DNA from: Candidatus Pantoea gossypiicola
GTDB lineage: Bacteria; Pseudomonadota; Gammaproteobacteria; Enterobacterales; Enterobacteriaceae
Length of the DNA: 64,000 nucleotides
Reading direction: 5' to 3'
NCBI RefSeq assembly: GCF_008632075.1
Contig: NZ_VWVM01000011.1
Coordinates: 1 to 64,000, forward strand
Below the pieces are notes generated by a model. It did not search any database. It was not told the origin of the DNA and worked only from the letters and a program-made list of their open reading frames with translations. Both the position numbers and the translations under genes were made by a program. Of this stretch, positions 63,401 to 64,000 are shown in pieces. The number at the start of each line of letters is the position of its first letter. Positions within the stretch are counted from its first letter, which is position 1.

Positions 63401-64000
63401 CGTATTTTCACCACCCTGCCCTCACTGCCGCTGAGCGACGTGCAGCCAGCCTGTGAAATTACCCGTACCTTTGCTTCCGGGGCAATGAGCCACGGTGCAC
63501 TGGTCGCCCCGGCTCATGAAGCGGTCGCACACGGCACCAACATGGTCGGCGGCATGAGTAACTGTGGTGAAGGTGGCGAGCATTACTCCCGTCACGGCAC
63601 CATCCGCGCCTCGCGTATCAAACAGCTGGCTTCGGGTCGTTTCGGCGTCTGGGCTGCCTATCTGGCAGATCCGATGCTGGAAGAGCTGGAGATCAAAATT
63701 GGTCAGGGCGCGAAACCTGGCGAAGGTGGTCAGTTACCGGCGGCCAAAGTGACCGTCGAGATTGCTGCGGCCCGTGGCGGTACGCCAGGCGTTGAGCTGG
63801 TCTCCCCGCCGCCGCATCACGATACCTACTCCATCGAAGATCTGGCGCAGCTGATCCACGACTGTAAAGCCGCGCGGGTGCGCGTTATCGTTAAACTGGT
63901 CTCATCTGAAGGCATCGGCACCATCGCGGTTGGCGTGGCTAAAGCGGGCGCAGACGTGATTAACGTCGCGGGTAACACCGGCGGGACCGGCGCGGCGTCG
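60404..64000 (+). CDS. divergent glutamate synthase (GOGAT) large-subunit family protein, C-terminus beyond window
   Basis: 1199 codons are open to the window edge. The N-terminal part is a class-II glutamine amidotransferase: SDSCGVGF with the likely nucleophile Cys21 (implying a 20-residue propeptide), HRGG, GDGAGV and the AHNGELNT loop. After a central domain (residues about 450-850) comes the FMN/glutamate-synthase domain: [62 protein letters not shown] and GNTGGTGA. The expected product is glutamate from 2-oxoglutarate and glutamine. It differs markedly from E. coli GltB (NCGFGLIAH..., HRGA, GDGCG), and the FMN motifs occur roughly 150 residues later, so the whole protein should be larger. 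The Fe-S cysteines and any gltD partner lie outside the window. Confidence 0.88.
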   Translation, partial: MSTKKPQSYGLYDPTAGSDSCGVGFITRKDGEQTHEILQMAHSALCTVPHRGGMSAEGVGDGAGVNVDLSLHFFRKITGQPLEAGRFGVGNFFVPKDAALRANAERLVDETLSSFGLPVIMKRDMPLDSSVTRPAAVQFQLPILQWIFTAPQDVNDQNDFEQRIYRALLTIEARAFTESEFGGLYPLSLSSRTQVFKARLNSNEVIPYFKDLTDPDHQVRGLFFHTRFSTNTDPHTTMAQPFRLMAHNGELNTDRKNRIAESALALARGKKIVRPKGQSDSSRLDQSIHSRLMEDNLDLITAVVSMMPPAWENDSSLPAEVRDMLEYFSLYEEKNDGPAALIFGNGEVIGARLDRLGLRPLRSVETAEYIGAMSEAGQIAFPPESVLRRGRIEAGGMLYFDHREKRSYTTLQALEKLAAEKDYSALLREARVGLDDLPEIPAEQQGSPLRYRGDLKTYQRFVAYYYNQESFKFMMDPMLNTGAEKISAMGYGNAINGLSDHEGGMAHYFSQRFAQVTNPPLDSIREVDGMTLRVALGAKPHLGRSKGRQIVVPSPILSHLDMLRLREQTIAPYARFEMLYEPVIGKDLLSTTANANALEKAIDDLAQQVVDFARTQGGIAVLTDRHISSTHAAIPMLLVVSAINQRLVQEGLRLDVSLVVESGQSISSHHIAATLGFGASAIYPLGVQMRAEEKFGEGEEGNKAFKRYAKAAEKALMKTMGKVGLCTVESYSSGEFFEPNFLNTDDPVLKKYFPNIKTPVGGAGFAAIAAMAVDWHQSALKIQGESEVPLLGLFKERAEGAGHSYGTIAVRTFIDMTEEPIRFADKAREEDNFIRLMTLAKLDNAFGIKPETFKDSSFERIPDDVINNFAITADYRQFSSLMYEERKRRPAALRDILTFPADLTHIDSEAEFRRKLGRYSLTNNGFAIRGMVCEAVDGSLNHFMLRLTDAIEGLKPESERLQNLSRALKSRFGDEIESSDVVTGGLKVTAYGKAADYLSRIFTTLPSLPLSDVQPACEITRTFASGAMSHGALVAPAHEAVAHGTNMVGGMSNCGEGGEHYSRHGTIRASRIKQLASGRFGVWAAYLADPMLEELEIKIGQGAKPGEGGQLPAAKVTVEIAAARGGTPGVELVSPPPHHDTYSIEDLAQLIHDCKAARVRVIVKLVSSEGIGTIAVGVAKAGADVINVAGNTGGTGAAS

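Noticed and set aside
63990..64000. Truncation of the GOGAT-like gene
   Set aside because: The frame is simply cut by the window edge; there is no sign of a real break.

Overview
The window is chromosomal DNA of an enterobacterium (order Enterobacterales). Nearly every protein aligns by eye, end to end, with its E. coli counterpart, and the gene order is that of the E. coli nlpI-pnp-infB-ftsH-greA-obgE-murA-mla-lpt-rpoN-arcB segment. Several E. coli neighbours are absent (argG, yhbE, yrbL, elbB, yhcC). This fits a relative outside the Escherichia/Salmonella group, and I lean to Erwiniaceae (Pantoea/Erwinia); that placement is inference only.

Layout. Positions 1-125 hold the end of an IS3-family insertion sequence whose last bases lie about 13 bp from the deaD stop codon. 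From 138 to 20806 is a conserved core run, mostly on the minus strand: RNA decay and ribosome assembly (deaD, leader ORF yrbN, nlpI, pnp, rpsO, truB, rbfA, infB, nusA, rimP), tRNAs metY (fMet) and leuU (Leu-GAG), secG, then glmM, folP, ftsH, rlmE, yhbY, greA and dacB. From 20869 to 38663 a complete-looking catecholate siderophore (enterobactin) locus sits between dacB and obgE: fepA, fes, an MbtH-like gene, entF, fepC-fepG-fepD, the exporter entS, fepB and entCEBAH. It has the internal order of the E. coli cluster but lacks entD and fepE. Three divergent intergenic regions each carry a good Fur-box match. The exporter gene entS is clearly a pseudogene. From 38736 the core order resumes: obgE, rpmA, rplU, ispB, sfsB, murA, ibaG, mlaFEDCB, yrbG, kdsD, kdsC, lptC, lptA, lptB, rpoN, hpf, ptsN, rapZ, npr, mtgA and arcB. 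The conserved small RNA ArcZ lies antisense to the arcB 3' end.

The last 3.6 kb is the start of a very large gene running off the window. It belongs to the glutamate synthase (GOGAT) large-subunit superfamily but is strongly diverged from the gltB found here in E. coli.

How the genes work together: the siderophore block forms one iron-starvation regulon. EntCBA make 2,3-dihydroxybenzoate, EntE/EntB/EntF with the MbtH-like helper assemble the trilactone, FepA/B/D/G/C import the ferric complex, and Fes hydrolyses it. The mla, lpt, kds, murA, glmM and mtgA genes all serve the envelope. The rpoN-hpf-ptsN-rapZ-npr group couples sigma-54, ribosome hibernation and the nitrogen PTS.

I found no CRISPR array, prophage or unfamiliar multigene system. 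The observations most worth following are the decayed exporter inside an otherwise intact siderophore locus, the unusual chromosomal site of that locus, the divergent GOGAT gene, ArcZ, and a nested operator-like repeat in front of sfsB.
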